From: Thuidium tamariscinum
Lineage: Eukaryota > Streptophyta > Bryopsida > Hypnales > Thuidiaceae
Direction of reading: 5' to 3'
Length of the DNA stretch: 64,000 nucleotides
Assembly (NCBI GenBank): GCA_947034885.2
Contig: OX344753.2
Span: 28,040,347 to 28,104,346, forward strand
The notes under the pieces are model-generated. The model searched no databases. It was not told the origin of the DNA and saw only the letters and a list, made by a program, of their open reading frames with translations. This document shows positions 41,180 to 53,639 of this stretch, in pieces; the stretch's first letter is position 1; each line of letters opens with the position of its first letter. The translations under genes and the position numbers were made by a program.

Positions 41180-41640
41180 TGTCCGTCAGGATGTCCGTCC
41201 GCTGACGTGACGGGGAACCGAGCGTCCGTCAGGATGAAATTCACGACAGAATCCGCGACAGAGGATGAAAAATCGTGACAGCGGTCGTGGACGCCCTCAC
41301 GGACGACCTCCGTGGACGACCTGGAAGGACGTGCTCGGTGGACAGTTCCGATGGACGGTCCTGGCTGACTGGACGGCTTGGATGGACACTCTCGGTTCTA
41401 CCGACGGTCCGGATCCGGTGGACGGTTTTAGGGGACGGCCCCGCTCGCGGGGTATGGACGGCCCCGATGGACAGGACATCCAGTGGACGGCCCGAACGGA
41501 CGCCTCCACATCGACGGTCTGGGTACGGTCTACGCTTGGGAAGGACGGCTTGGATTGAGAGGAAGGTTGGACGGCCTGGGTTCGATGGACGGCCTGGCCG
41601 TGCCGTCGACGGTTAGGATGGACGGCCTGAGCTCCGTGGA
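41180..41640. repeat. left subterminal GGACGG island of hAT-1 copy B
   Basis: Counterpart of 18830-19285, nearly identical, with GGACGG words on both strands. Confidence 0.75.
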
Positions 41641-41809
41641 CTGGAACTCTTTATTTGTAAGACTTAAAAGTCTGAGTTCATATTCGCAATCAAAATTTTC
41701 TCATTAGTCTATGAGGTTTAACCATCTCTCAAAAAATAATTTCCCATGGTTTTGTATTTTAGGCCTTCCATAGTCTAAATATAATATATATTCTGTATTT
41801 TAAAAAAAG

Positions 41810-43105
41810 GGTGTTAATGGTTTGAATCAAAAAAAAGGAAATGGTTTGAATGAAAATAACGTTAATGGTTTGGAATTGTGAATAAAAAAAAATGTAAAAC
41901 TGGTTTTGAAAAAAAATGTGTTAATTGTTCGAATAAAAAAATTATGGAAATGGTTTGAATCAAACAAATGGAAATGGTTTGAATTAAAAAAAACGTTAAT
42001 GGTTTGAAATGTTGAATGAAAAAAAAATATAGAAAGGGTTTGGAAAAAAATGTGTTAATGGCTCGACCAAAAAAATTTGGAAATGGGTTGGGAAAAAAAT
42101 GTGATTAGGGTTTGACTAAACGAAATATGGAAATGGGTTGAAATGTTGGAAAAACAAATTTAGAAATGGTTTGGAAAAAAAATGTGTTAATTGTTTGACT
42201 AGAATAAATATGGAAATGGTTTAGGGTAAAAAAAATGGCCAAGTTTTGAGTAAAGAAAAACGGTAATGGTATAGGGTGTTGGAAATAAAAATATAGAAAT
42301 GGTTTGGAAAAAAGATGGGTTAATGGTTCGACTAAAAAAAATATGGAAATGGTTTGAATCAAAGAAAAAGAAAAAGGAAATGCTTTGAATTAAAAAAAAG
42401 TTAATAATTTGAAATGTTGAATACAAAAAAATATAGAAATGGTTTGGAAAAAAAATGTGTTCATGTTTCGACTAAAAAATATATGAAAATGCTTCGAATA
42501 AAAAAAAATATGGAAATGGATTGAATAAAAAAAAAAGGCAATGGTTTGAAAGGTTGGAAAAAAACTTATAGAAAGGGTCGTGAAAAAAAATGTGTTAATG
42601 GTTTGACTAAAAAAAATATGGAAATAAGTTGGAAAGAAAATGTGTTCAGGGTTTGATTTAAAATAATATGGAAATGGTTTGAATTAAAAAAATGGAAATG
42701 GTTTGAAAAAAAAAACTTTCATGGTTTGAAATGTTGAATAAAAAACATTTAGAAATGGTTTGGAAAAAAAATGTCAATGCCTTAATGGTTAAGGCTCAAA
42801 TTGGAAATAGTTTGAATCAATAAAATGGGAATGCTTTGAATAAAAAAGAACGTTGATGGTTTGAAATGTGGACGACAAAAAAATATAGAAATGGTTTAAA
42901 AAAATGTGTTCATGGTTCGACTAATAAAAATATGGAAATGGGTTCAATCTAAAATATGGAAAGGGGTTGAATCTAACAAATGGAAATGGGTTAGGGTAAA
43001 AAAATGGTTATGGTTTGACATGTGGAAAAAAATAATGTGGAAAAATGCGGTGGGAAAAAATTGGGTTAATGGTTTGATTAAAAAAATTCGAAATGGTGGG
43101 AATTA
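41810..43105 (+). repeat. A-rich ATGGTTTGAAT repeat array (copy B)
   Basis: Counterpart of 19440-20745. The copies differ mainly in the length of A runs and a few small indels. Confidence 0.85.
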
Positions 43106-43469
43106 AAAACAAAAGCATATATACTTGTGGCATATGTAAAAAATAGAATTTTGGCATTTTTTAAAAGTAAACTTACAAAATATACTTTAAGTGAAAGTAT
43201 GGCATTGGATTTAAATGAACTTGTTGCACATACATTTCAAGCAAACGTATTGAGTATTCTTTTCATTTGTTCATGGTTAAGTTTTCAGTTTAAGTGTTTA
43301 ACAGACAATACAGTTGTACGAGAAAAATGAAAATGCTTCATTGCCCAAAAAATGTACTTTTGCAACATGAGCAACAAATGCTCGTAAATGGTCGTCATAG
43401 CCAAGTACTATTTACAATACTAATATACTATACATCCGTCTAATGGCCTAACTCATCACCAGAAGGTAT

Positions 43470-45833
43470 TCAACCTTGTTCTGGTTCTACAATGCCTCTG
43501 CCTATACTATTTCTCAAAAAATCTTGCAATCCTTCTTTAGATTGCAAACTGTTCAACGTAGCCACTACGGTCCGATCATATCGATCGTGCAAGTAGGAAG
43601 AAATGGTTGACAACATTTGCACCTCATTGAACGTAGTGTCTTCGATGAACCTCATTTGTGCCTCATAATCCAGGTCTTGGAGTATTCCGATAGGATTTCC
43701 ACTGGAGTCAAAAACCACATTTTCTGGATGTGGTCGGCGCACGAACTCCTGTCGGTCCAAGTCCCAATGGCCACCAGCAAGTTGGCCAAAAAATACTCGC
43801 CGCCCTGGATCGCCCGCACTAATCAGCTTCTTGCACACCTCCGTAATCTCCGCATCATCGATCCACGGAACGTCTTGCACGCTGCGCACGGCGAGGTGTC
43901 TACTGTCATGGCCCCACTTCCACATCCATATCATGTCATTATCCCAACTCCCTCTATTCTCATTGCTAGGCAAGTTCTCTTCGTTCAACTCGAAGTGTGG
44001 GGGCATGTAATCCTCCAACCCAAATTGGACGTACAACCGCCGGTGCAAAGGAGCCTTGCATTGTGCGCATCGCTTTCTTGTAACCATGTGCGGAATGAGA
44101 CATCCGGGGTGGTACATATGTCCACACGTTCCAAGGCTCCATCCACCCTCGGGCCCAAACAGTTCCATGCAAATTGTGCACGTCGTTCCATCCTTCACAA
44201 ACTCGGGAACTATGGGCCACAGTAAGGGGGCATTGCCTGCTCTATCCACGGGCCCGTATCGGTATCTCGCGGTGTTGAATTGGAAGTCTAGATGCGGATG
44301 CCCGTCCCAATCAATGCTTGCATTATCGCGATTTGTGGGCAATGTAACTGGAAACATATCCTCCAGTCGGGCCCACGATGTCAAGCCAAAATAACGTTGG
44401 CTACCATCTCTAAATTGTGCAGCTATTCTCCTGACTTCACGCTGCAGTTGTGCGACCTCGTTCATAGCCAAAGTGCATGCCAATCTCATGTTGCTCATGG
44501 CAAGCAACTTTTGCTCCCTCGTAGTTGACGTTTGTTGCAACAATCTATCCTTCATGGCATTTACAAATGCCAACTTGTCCTGTAGTCCCTCCAAAGCCGC
44601 TGATACAGCCTTCATGTTGGCCTTGGCCTCATTGCACTCGCCCTCTGCACGCTCCGCTCGTGCCACAAGGGCATCGTATGCCACGCGCTCAACGCTTATG
44701 AACTCTTGGCCCAATGCATCTGTTGATTGGGTTGCCGCATTTGAACTCTCACCACGAAAATGTGGTGTTGGGAATATACCACGAGGCCGCACCCGGCACA
44801 CCGTCAACGGGTCAGCTGGCTCAATTAGACCATACGTGGCCCGCTCCACGACCTCATCCAATGGTGGAGTGCCATCCGTGCTTTGGCGACGTTCACGTTC
44901 AAGCAAGTCAATGTTACTTGCTAGTAACTTAGCATTCATTTCCTCCAAAGCCTTCACTCGTGCGTTGTGGGCTTGTACCTCCATCTCGTGCCTTCGCTCA
45001 GCTTCTGCACCATCCTCACGCAGCTTAATCACCAATGCACGTAATGCCTCTAATTCCCCATTTGCTCCAAATACTTCATTAATTGTCATGGACGGGGGAA
45101 TTGGGTGAATGGCGAGTGGCATGGGCTCGCTTGGACCGGCAATGGGCGCCTCCAATTCGGGAGCCACCGGATTTTGTTCGTTGGCGCCTTGAGGTGCATT
45201 GTCGACCTCCATGGGGTCCGCGGCCGCCGCTTCGTCCCCTTGTGCCCAAGCCACTCCTTCGCCCTCCAATTGCACTGCAGGATTTGGTGGAATTCTACGG
45301 CTTTTAGCAGGGAAATGGCCGCCCCGTTGTTTTGCCGTATACGTGTTCCAATCCACGTCCTTGCCCAAAAAAACCTCCGCATACGCCATTTGACACAATG
45401 CGAGGGTCCCATCCTTCTTCGAGAGGGTCCCCCAAAGTGCCAATGCCACCTCGGTCAACCGCTTCTTGAACGTTGGGTGTACGCAATACTTGATCAATGC
45501 AACGCCAGATCGCACTTGCGTCTCATTTCTCTCCCGTGGAAAATGGCGGTTGATGTGGGCCCAGTCCACGTATGTCCGACATGTGGTGCGGGTCCATGGC
45601 TCAAGCGCCTGTTCCCACCTGTGCCCGGCCAAAACTTCTCCAGTGTTGAAAGTCGCCCAGTCTACAGTGCTCCTGTTCCCACGACGCCTCCTGTGTGGGG
45701 GTTCACCTTCATGGGTTACCATCTCCTGGTTTTCTACCACTGGGGGGTGATTTCCAGGAACTACCACCTCCTGGTTCTCTGCCATGGGGGGGTTCTCCAC
45801 ATGTATTACCATCTCTAGTGGGTTTAAGGCCAT
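43470..45833 (-). CDS. coiled-coil RING-H2 protein of hAT-1 (copy B)
   Basis: 787 aa from the ATG at 45833, the same length as copy A with no frameshift between them. The RING-H2 finger is intact (CTICMELF, then TCGHMYHPGC and CAQC). Differences from copy A are scattered substitutions. The frame remains open upstream of this ATG, unlike copy A, but no better start is seen there. TATA box and GGACGG island are conserved upstream. The survival of the full frame in a copy that has lost its transposase suggests either a recent origin or selection. Confidence 0.75.
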   Translation of the reverse strand: MALNPLEMVIHVENPPMAENQEVVVPGNHPPVVENQEMVTHEGEPPHRRRRGNRSTVDWATFNTGEVLAGHRWEQALEPWTRTTCRTYVDWAHINRHFPRERNETQVRSGVALIKYCVHPTFKKRLTEVALALWGTLSKKDGTLALCQMAYAEVFLGKDVDWNTYTAKQRGGHFPAKSRRIPPNPAVQLEGEGVAWAQGDEAAAADPMEVDNAPQGANEQNPVAPELEAPIAGPSEPMPLAIHPIPPSMTINEVFGANGELEALRALVIKLREDGAEAERRHEMEVQAHNARVKALEEMNAKLLASNIDLLERERRQSTDGTPPLDEVVERATYGLIEPADPLTVCRVRPRGIFPTPHFRGESSNAATQSTDALGQEFISVERVAYDALVARAERAEGECNEAKANMKAVSAALEGLQDKLAFVNAMKDRLLQQTSTTREQKLLAMSNMRLACTLAMNEVAQLQREVRRIAAQFRDGSQRYFGLTSWARLEDMFPVTLPTNRDNASIDWDGHPHLDFQFNTARYRYGPVDRAGNAPLLWPIVPEFVKDGTTCTICMELFGPEGGWSLGTCGHMYHPGCLIPHMVTRKRCAQCKAPLHRRLYVQFGLEDYMPPHFELNEENLPSNENRGSWDNDMIWMWKWGHDSRHLAVRSVQDVPWIDDAEITEVCKKLISAGDPGRRVFFGQLAGGHWDLDRQEFVRRPHPENVVFDSSGNPIGILQDLDYEAQMRFIEDTTFNEVQMLSTISSYLHDRYDRTVVATLNSLQSKEGLQDFLRNSIGRGIVEPEQG

Positions 45834-46502
45834 AGTACCTGCACACAATGCCACAACACGGATGTGTATGTACAGATGCCTATGCTCTGCCTCCTGTTGC
45901 GTGAGGGCAACTGGAATGTGGCAAAGCAATAGCCAAATGCTTGACTTCCTCCCGAATTGCAATGCAAAGCTTTTTTCAAGCTAGGACAGAGCAACTCAAG
46001 AGAGAAAGCAAGGTTAATTGTGGCTGAATTTGGGATTTATACTCCCCATTACCAAGCCTCGTTAGGAGTGTTAATTTGTGTCTAATCACATCGCCATGCA
46101 CCACCTGGAGCCGTTGATGCGGATGGCCATTGACGGCTGGGGCGTCCAGGGAGCGTCGACGGAGGTTCGGGAGGCCGTCGACAGCTTCGGGATGACGTCA
46201 CAGAGGCCGTCCACAGGTCCGGCGCCGTCAACGAGTTCAAAAACACTCATGAGTTCGAAAATCCATAATTACTCCGCCGAATTACAAATTCGATGGCCCA
46301 AAATGGCTCTTCGTGACGGCCTGCCCGTGGTCTTGGACGGCCACTGTTCCGCTGTGGACAGCCTGCCCGGACAGGTCGACGCTCCGGCCCACAGCCAAAT
46401 TCGTTGCGGACGGCCTGCCCAGGTCCTGGACGGGCCCGTGTTGCTGAACGGTTTTCTGGACGCCCTCCGTCCCCGTGACGGCCTGCCCAGGTCCTCGACG
46501 GC

Positions 46503-46733
46503 CAGGGAGGACTGACCCCTCTATTGCCCCTCCGGAGGGTAAATGTAAAAAATTCCCCCCTATTTTGTGCCGATTAAATTTTAGATTTCAACACGTCCCC
46601 TAGCTAAATCGAGGTCTCTGATTCCAAATAAGAATTCAGAATTTGCAAAAAAGAATTTGTGTGAAAAATAAAAGAAATTCCAGGGTTTTCTGCAAGGGTA
46701 AAAAAGGGGCAATAGAGGGGTCAGTCCTCCCTG
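46503..46733. mobile_element. 231-bp MITE with long TIRs inside the GGACGG island of copy B
   Basis: CAGGGAGGACTGACCCCTCT at the left and its inverted complement at the right; identity extends to about 28 bp. Absent from copy A, so it entered after the copies separated. The flanks are themselves repeats and palindromic words, so the target duplication is not resolved and the superfamily is open. Confidence 0.75.
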
Positions 46734-46919
46734 GCCGTCCTCGACGGGCCCGTCTTCCTGGACGGTTTTAGGGACGCCCTCCGTCCCTGTGACGGCCTGC
46801 CCAGGTCCTAGACGGGCCCGTCTTCCTAGACGTTTTTCTGGACGCCCTCCGTCCCCGTGACGGCCTGCCCAGGTCCTGGACGGGCCCAATAGGTGGCTAC
46901 AATATATACTGAATTTCAA

Positions 46920-49900
46920 TTAGGCAGGTGGAATCCAATTAGACAGCCAGGATCTAATTACGCAATTGGTATTCATTTAGGCAGTTGAGATGCAATAAGC
47001 TGTAAGACAGCAGAATTTTAATGTGGGTGAACTGGTGAAGATTGCCAATGCAGTACCTGTATACTGTAATTTTTATTGGAACTCAGTGAGTTAACATTCA
47101 CAGCTTGCATTTCTTTTTAAAAAATTTTGGGATTCATTCATGATTGTGACAAGTGTGTGACTCATTCAGATCTTGTATTTCTTTTTAAATTTTTTTGGGA
47201 TTCATGATTGTGACAAGTGTGTTAGCCATGTATGCATGGTAGGAGGCTAAGATTCCACTTATTTAAATTAAGAGTTGATTTGCCTTTTTCGTGTATGTGG
47301 GTGGAAGCATGTTAATAGGAGCCACCGGTAGACCTTAATTGATCTCCTTTAACGTCCTTAGTTGCTTATTTGACAGTGCTTGGAATTTTAAAAATCTTAC
47401 ATAACTTACACCATATACATTAAAGAAGAGTTGAAAGACAAAATTTGAAGTATTTCCTACTTTGTTTTAAAGGCAAGGACAATAACAACTTCTAAATCTC
47501 ATCCATAATGATATAAAATCCATTTAATTTTAAAGCACATAAGGGTTAAAAAGGACCAGTTACACATAGTATTTTGTCCCTATTCTATATATAAACATTC
47601 TAGAATACCATCATATTTATAGACAAGATATACGTATGTTATTTGAATATAGTATTGCAATTTTTTTCTTAAAACTTACAATTTTGATACTTCAAATTTC
47701 AAATTTCAATCAAAAAAAGCAACTGTTACGGCCAAGTTGGCTCCTATTAACATGCTTCCACCCATGTCTTTAGATGAAAATATTTTTAGTTTATTTTTCA
47801 GTCAAGGAGAAATAGATGAGGAATCTAATACAAGTTGTTTCATATTTTTTGGAAGAAAAATTGAATTAATTATGAATTTTCAAACACAATTTGTCATAGG
47901 ACCCTATTTGTGATCAGTAAGCCTTGAAAATCTATACATGCACAGTTTCTAAAAGAATCTGGTTTGGTTCAAAAACTAGTAATGCAACATGTAAAAAACG
48001 GTTTGAAATGGTTTCTAAATGTGTCCCTTTCAAAAACTGAAATGAATTCTTCAATTAATCATTATTTCAAAACAATTTCACATTTGAAAGAAGGTAGTTT
48101 AACAACCATTTTTTATTTTGAATAAAATTAGTAGACACCTATAAGTACACTTAGTTACGATTGAATCCATTGTAACTCTAAAACCATCCATTCATATAGT
48201 AAAAATCAAATCTTAGCATGCTTCAATATAATCCACAATTAGTTTCCTCACAATGAGCTTTCCAATTCAGACCCTCCTATAGTCCTATTAGGCAGATAAA
48301 AAAGCCTGCATAGTTTATGAACCTCCTTGTGAGCTTCCTACCATAATAGTTGATTTGAGAGCAAGAGGTCCTTGAACTTCTTCATTTTAGATGTTAGAAT
48401 GGATTTGCAGACTTATTGATACTTGTGTTTTTAAACACAATTGGCTTATTAAATTCCCTAAGTTTTCTTATTATATAAATGAATGTGAATATGCTCTTGT
48501 GCCTTTAAATTGGTTTTAAATATTGCATTAGGATTGTCTACTATAGTTTAATTTCTCTATTGTGTGCTTTGTTTTCTTATAAATGGTGAAATATAAATAG
48601 TTGTAGCTTTGATTTTTGATTTTCAAACTCTTTAGTGGCACATAGATAGCATATGCTGTGCGTTTCACCATGTTCTTAGTTCATCAAAATCCTTGAAGCT
48701 GACATGTTTCCTTGTATACAATGTTTTTGATCTTCTCAATATTTTGTAATTATGAAATGTAGAAAAAAATAGGGTGTTCAAAAATAGTCCTTCAAAGAAT
48801 TTACAAAAGAAAATAGGGTACTCTAAAATACACTCCGGTAGCTTTATTTCTACTAATAGGGAGGGAAAAAAACATGAGAAGGACATAAATACCCCCCCAT
48901 TAAATACCCCATTATCGCACGTGGTTACCAAAAGATAAGGGGTGTGAACCCTCGAGTCTGTTATTCAAACCATTCCCATTTTTTTTATTCAAACCATTTC
49001 CACATTTTTTTCCAAACCGAACCATTTCCATATTTTTTTAGTCGATCCATTAACCCATTTTTTGGTCCAAATCCCTTCTATATATTTTTGCCCAACACCC
49101 GAAACCATTAACGTTTTGCTTTATTCACACCACTTCCATTTTGGGGATTCAAACCTTTTCCCTATTTTTTTTAATTGAACCATTAACACATTTTTTTCCA
49201 ACCCATTTCCACATTTTTTTTATTCGAACAGGGCTCGACAATTTCTTTCCAAACCATTTCTATATTTTTTTGGGGTAACTTTTTTAACCCTTTGACGTGT
49301 TTTTTTGGTTCAAACCATTAACACACTTGCAGAATTCTAACTCTTTCTTCTAGGGTTTATCATAGACTTCGGCAAAGAGAGGATTAGAGCGGTTTAGGGT
49401 TCCGCAGAAGAGTCTGAATTCTGAAAATTGGTTGGTGCCCACTAACGGAGTCTTGCTTGCTAGTGCCCCTGTCCTAAACTCCTAATTAGTGCTTTAGTTC
49501 ACTTATACTTTCATAACTCATAGTTTCATAACTCATAAGTAGAGTACATGACTACAGGACCAGAATATTATGCAATATAGTAATATACTAATATGTACAT
49601 GTAGTACTAATCTAATTTCCTAAAAAATACATGCCTAGTCGGATGGCTCCCGAATTTAAAATTGAGAAGTTTAAATCCCTACATATCCGTAGTGCAACTT
49701 CTAAAATTTAGGGTCCATCACTTCAGCCATTCTCAATATGAGCTGAAGCACTGGAAGGCAATGTAAAATTTTAGCCGTGTACATTACACACTACCCACCA
49801 ACAAGTTTAGGATCATCCAATTCTGCCATTGAAACGAATTTTGCATAATATAATCAAGCATACCAAATGTGGATTTTACATAAGTCAAATTCAGTTTTTG

Positions 49901-50720
49901 GTGAATTGTTTCATTCAAAACTCATGGTTTAGCATGACAATTGATTATAAAACATTGGTGATGAATTAGCATTAATTTGCAAAGAGGAGATATGTAGGAA
50001 ACATCCATATGCACATTTTTCATACCAAAAAACATCCTAGATTCCTAGTAAGTTACAACAATATAATTGGGTTGAAGAATTCAATTAGGCATTTTATATG
50101 ACCCCATTTTGTAAAATAGATGTATGTACGCTTGAATTAGATTTAGGCAAAGTCATTGTACGGAAATGATTTAAGTTCCTCAAGGAGTCATAGTGTGACC
50201 ATCAAATAGCAAATGCTAATTAAGCCGGATTAAATTATTAAAATTAGCTCCTATTTCCTAAATTTGCGGGGGAGAATGAAATTAGATGGAAAGGGAGGAA
50301 GTAGAGCTTTTTGATGACACAACTGAGAACGGATATGCATCAACCAAAGAGGTATGTGTTTAGACCCTAAACCAATAAGTTTAATCATTTCGTGTTATTT
50401 CTTTTATTTACTTCAAAATTTGCAAAATTAGATTGACGCTAGGAAAAGAAAGATCAATTACCGAATACAAATTATAATGCACTTCTTAAGTTATTAAATT
50501 ACTAAACTAGACATTTTACCCTCATTTACCCAAAAGTGAAAAGGAACTTAAACCCTAAACCCTAAATCCTAAACCTTCGGTTGGGCAAGGGCTTTAGGCT
50601 GGGTTTTTGACCTTCTCAAAATTCAGTGTTAGCCCTTAGATGGGCGGTTTCTGGCCTGTTACCTTATTACCTTGTAGAGGAATTTCAGTTGCACGAGGCT
50701 TGCCATTAAGTCTTCGCTGG
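46920..50720. other. AT-rich spacer of hAT-1 copy B
   Basis: Counterpart of 24160-27500 with the MITE at 47299-47763. It holds the T-rich complement array (48965-49325) and the telomere-like run near 50549-50575. No gene was supported. Confidence 0.6.
47299..47763. mobile_element. 465-bp MITE with 25-bp TIRs
   Basis: GGGTGGAAGCATGTTAATAG at the left and its inverted complement at the right; the repeats are perfect for 25 bp. Copy A has the empty site GTATGTCTTTAG near 24553; copy B has ATGT on both sides (47295-47298 and 47764-47767), a 4-bp duplication. Non-coding; superfamily not assigned. Confidence 0.85.
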
Positions 50721-50739
50721 CATCTTCACCGCCCTGTGC

Positions 50740-51070
50740 TTCCCCGACGATCCCCTTAATGGTTCAGAATTCCCGGGACGCCCTGTGGGGTCGCGTGGAC
50801 GGCCTCGTTCCACGACGGACCCCCGAATTCCCAGGACAGCTTGTGCGTCCCATCGACGGTCTCGCAGTTCCTCGACGATCCCCACGACGGCTTCGAAATT
50901 CCCGGGACGAATGGGTGCGTCCCGTCGACGGCCTCATCGTCCTCGACATTCCCCTCGACGGCTTCAGGGCGTCCCCTCGATGGTCTCGGAGTTCCCGACA
51001 CCCCTCTACGGCTTTCGAGTTCCTTGGACGGATCGGCCGTCCATGCGACGGCTCGCCAACGACTATATAA
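50740..51070 (+). promoter_or_regulatory. CGACGG island and TATA box of the kinase locus (copy B)
   Basis: CGACGG-rich to 51058, then TATATAAGG at 51064, as in copy A; the island has lost one repeat unit. Confidence 0.65.
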
Positions 51071-51265
51071 GGTGGGCCAGGTCCTCCACTCTGCACGAGT
51101 CTCTCCTGCTCTGACGGTGCTCTCTTGCCCTGGATTGGTTGCAGTCCTTGCTTGGGAGCGCGGGTGCTTGCGAGGAGGCTCGGCTGAGGAAGGGGGGATA
51201 GTTTTCACATTTGTGACTACTGAACCCTAATTCCTTGGTTTTACCATCGCATATTTTTTTTCAGA

Positions 51266-51874
51266 ATGGACGGGCGAGGTGCATCGAAGCGCAAGGTTGA
51301 TGAGTGGTTTTCAGGCATCGGAGATCTTGTTGGTGAGCAGTCTCCAGAATCCATTGACTGCGTATCGGAGGCAGTATTGGCCGGAGAAGGGGTCGGTGGT
51401 GCGGTTGGAGGAGAATCTTCGGGGGCCAAGAAAAAAAAGAACAGGCGGAGGCACAAGGCTACGAATACAGACGACTGGCCAAGGAAGGCTGCAACCAGGA
51501 AAGTGCAGGAAGTGGCATTGGATTTTCTGGAGCAATATACGATTGCTCAATTGAATACGACCTACGTCTCGCGTGGATTGCAAGGGGTGGAGACAATAAA
51601 AAAAAAATTCACCCACATGGTTTGGACAACAATGGGCGAGGATGAGTGGCTTGAAGATCGCACAAAGGAACACTTCCGTCGTTGGCTTGACGAACAAGTG
51701 CAAACTTGTGTTTTCAACATCGCCCAAGTCGCCGCATCGGTAAAGGGCTTCAAACGAGATGTAGCGCCGAAGCAACAAGCATTGCATTTGTTGCACAAAA
51801 AGGTGTATTGGTGGCATGACGCAATGCGAGCGCTGTCTTCCAGCAATATCCGCTCTGCCCCATGGTTTCAGTAG
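51266..51874 (+). CDS. 202-aa protein of hAT-1 kinase locus (copy B)
   Basis: Same length and almost the same sequence as 28069-28677. The 3' splice site before the ATG is conserved (TTTTTTTTCAG). The final TAG is also conserved and is followed by the same kinase frame. Confidence 0.6.
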   Translation: MDGRGASKRKVDEWFSGIGDLVGEQSPESIDCVSEAVLAGEGVGGAVGGESSGAKKKKNRRRHKATNTDDWPRKAATRKVQEVALDFLEQYTIAQLNTTYVSRGLQGVETIKKKFTHMVWTTMGEDEWLEDRTKEHFRRWLDEQVQTCVFNIAQVAASVKGFKRDVAPKQQALHLLHKKVYWWHDAMRALSSSNIRSAPWFQ

Positions 51875-51883
51875 AGCCAAAGC

Positions 51884-52278
51884 TTGTCCCTAGGCCAAGC
51901 GGGTGCGGGAGGAGTGGTATTTCTCGAACGAGGAGTGGTGGTGGTTCCATTGTCAAGCCACAACAAACAAGGGGGGCACGGGAGGGTGCGTAAAGTGAGC
52001 CTCCAAAATTCAAGGCACATTCCCCCCACGATGGAATTGGCGGGCAAGACAGCCCTATATGTGGATCAATTGAAGAAGTCGCGGGAGAAGTTGTCCATCG
52101 AGGCTTTGGTTTGTCCATGTAATCATCCAGGGGTCATAAAATTTTTTGCTATAAATGACATGACCATGGAGTGTTATTCTCAATGGTGGAATGGAGGAAC
52201 ATTGGGAGCCATGTTCGCATTGGACCAGAAAAATCGAGATTATGTTGAGATCGGGGAGCTTGCCTACCATGCAACTCC
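51884..52278 (+). pseudogene. kinase N-lobe fragment (copy B)
   Basis: Glycine-rich loop, AGK lysine, helix-C Glu and HPGVIKF as in copy A, reading without a shift through the point where copy A lost a G. The domain ends at 52278, where hAT-1 sequence joins an antisense piece of the coiled-coil gene. The catalytic C-lobe is absent, so it cannot encode an active kinase. Confidence 0.75.
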
Positions 52279-53467
52279 GTAAACACCTGCTGGTTGAGCA
52301 AGTTCGATAGTCCTTCCCCCAACTCCGGGTTGAGCGACCCAATTAAGGCCCTCATCTCCTTCAGTACTCCTTCCATCTTGGCCTGGTAATCCACCAAGAT
52401 GGTGATGACCTTTGATCCGGTGACATGCCCTTCCGTCATCAGCCGGGCGGAAAACAGTTTCGCCCTCAACATTGTATCCGCCGGCTGGGCCACCAACTCC
52501 TGCAGGTTCCGAACTAAGGAGGTGGCCTCCACGATCTTCCCGTTAGCGACACTGAGATCACTCTCCAGGTACGTCACCGTGCTCTGGAGCCCATTCCGCT
52601 CCTCTTCCGCCTTCCGTCGTCCCTCTTCAACTACCCGGGCCAGATCTTCCGCCTGTCGGGTTTGATCCGTCTGGTTCCGGGCCTCGTCCTCCCACTTCCG
52701 GATCTCCTCGTCCTTCTTCCGCAACACCTCTTGAGTCGGAAGACGGTCGAGGATTTCCGGAATGTCTTCGATCTTCACCGCGCCCAACTTCGTGACGATC
52801 TGCTCGAGTATCGCCTCATACTGGTTGTTGTCCGCGTGTGCCATCATGGCGTGGCGGATGATGGTGTCGAAGTGGTTCCGTTTCTTTTTCCCCAAGGTCG
52901 ATCCGGGTGGATCCGGGTCTGGGTGTCCCCTCTTATCCGGCGTCGTGGACTTCTTCCGTTCCAGTTGACTGGCCGGCTTCTGCTCTTCCGGGTCCTCGTC
53001 CATCCGCTCGTCCTCGGGGTCCTCCGGCTCCTTCTCCAACTCATCCGTCAAGCTGTACTTGAGGATCTGCTCTCCCGTCTCATAGCGGAGGAGTTCCGGG
53101 CCACTCAACACATCATGGTGGTGGTACATGTGGAAGAGATAGCCGCTGATAGTGCTGGTCTTCTCCCATCCCACATGCTCGGCTAGCCGATTAACTATCC
53201 ACTGGAGGACTATACCCGAGTTGACTATCCGCTTCTCAAAACACCCGAAGATGGTTTTTGCTACTATCACGGTGACACGGGTAGGCTTTTCCGGATAGAG
53301 GATGGGAATCAAGAATTCCAACATCCGTCTATGCCGGTCGTTGGTGCAATCCGGAACTGAGTATCCGTCCTTAGGGTGGGGCGGATTCCGGAACTTGTTA
53401 ACACCAAACTTGTCCGTCCGGGGAGCTAGACCTAATCCGGTTTTATCAAAACCGTATACATTCGCCC
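52279..53467 (-). pseudogene. antisense partial copy of coiled-coil gene member 2
   Basis: On the minus strand this matches 40247-41153 and then directly 63181 to about 63465, without the hAT insertion, so it is an empty-site paralogue. The left junction at 52278 shares only TCC between the two partners. The right side runs straight into the CAGGG end of hAT-2. Partial at both ends and the fossil of a duplicated locus. Confidence 0.85.
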
Positions 53468-53639
53468 CAGGGTTTTCTTGTCGGACATATTTTTGGGTTT
53501 TGGTGTCGTGTAGGATGTCTGACGTCGCGTGTCGCAGGTGACAACATGTCGCTACCCCGTCGCAGGCCGTCGAGTAAGGTAAAAAAAATTTACCCTACAG
53601 TGAATGGATTTGGCATACGTGGCAGATTGTTCAGAGTGA

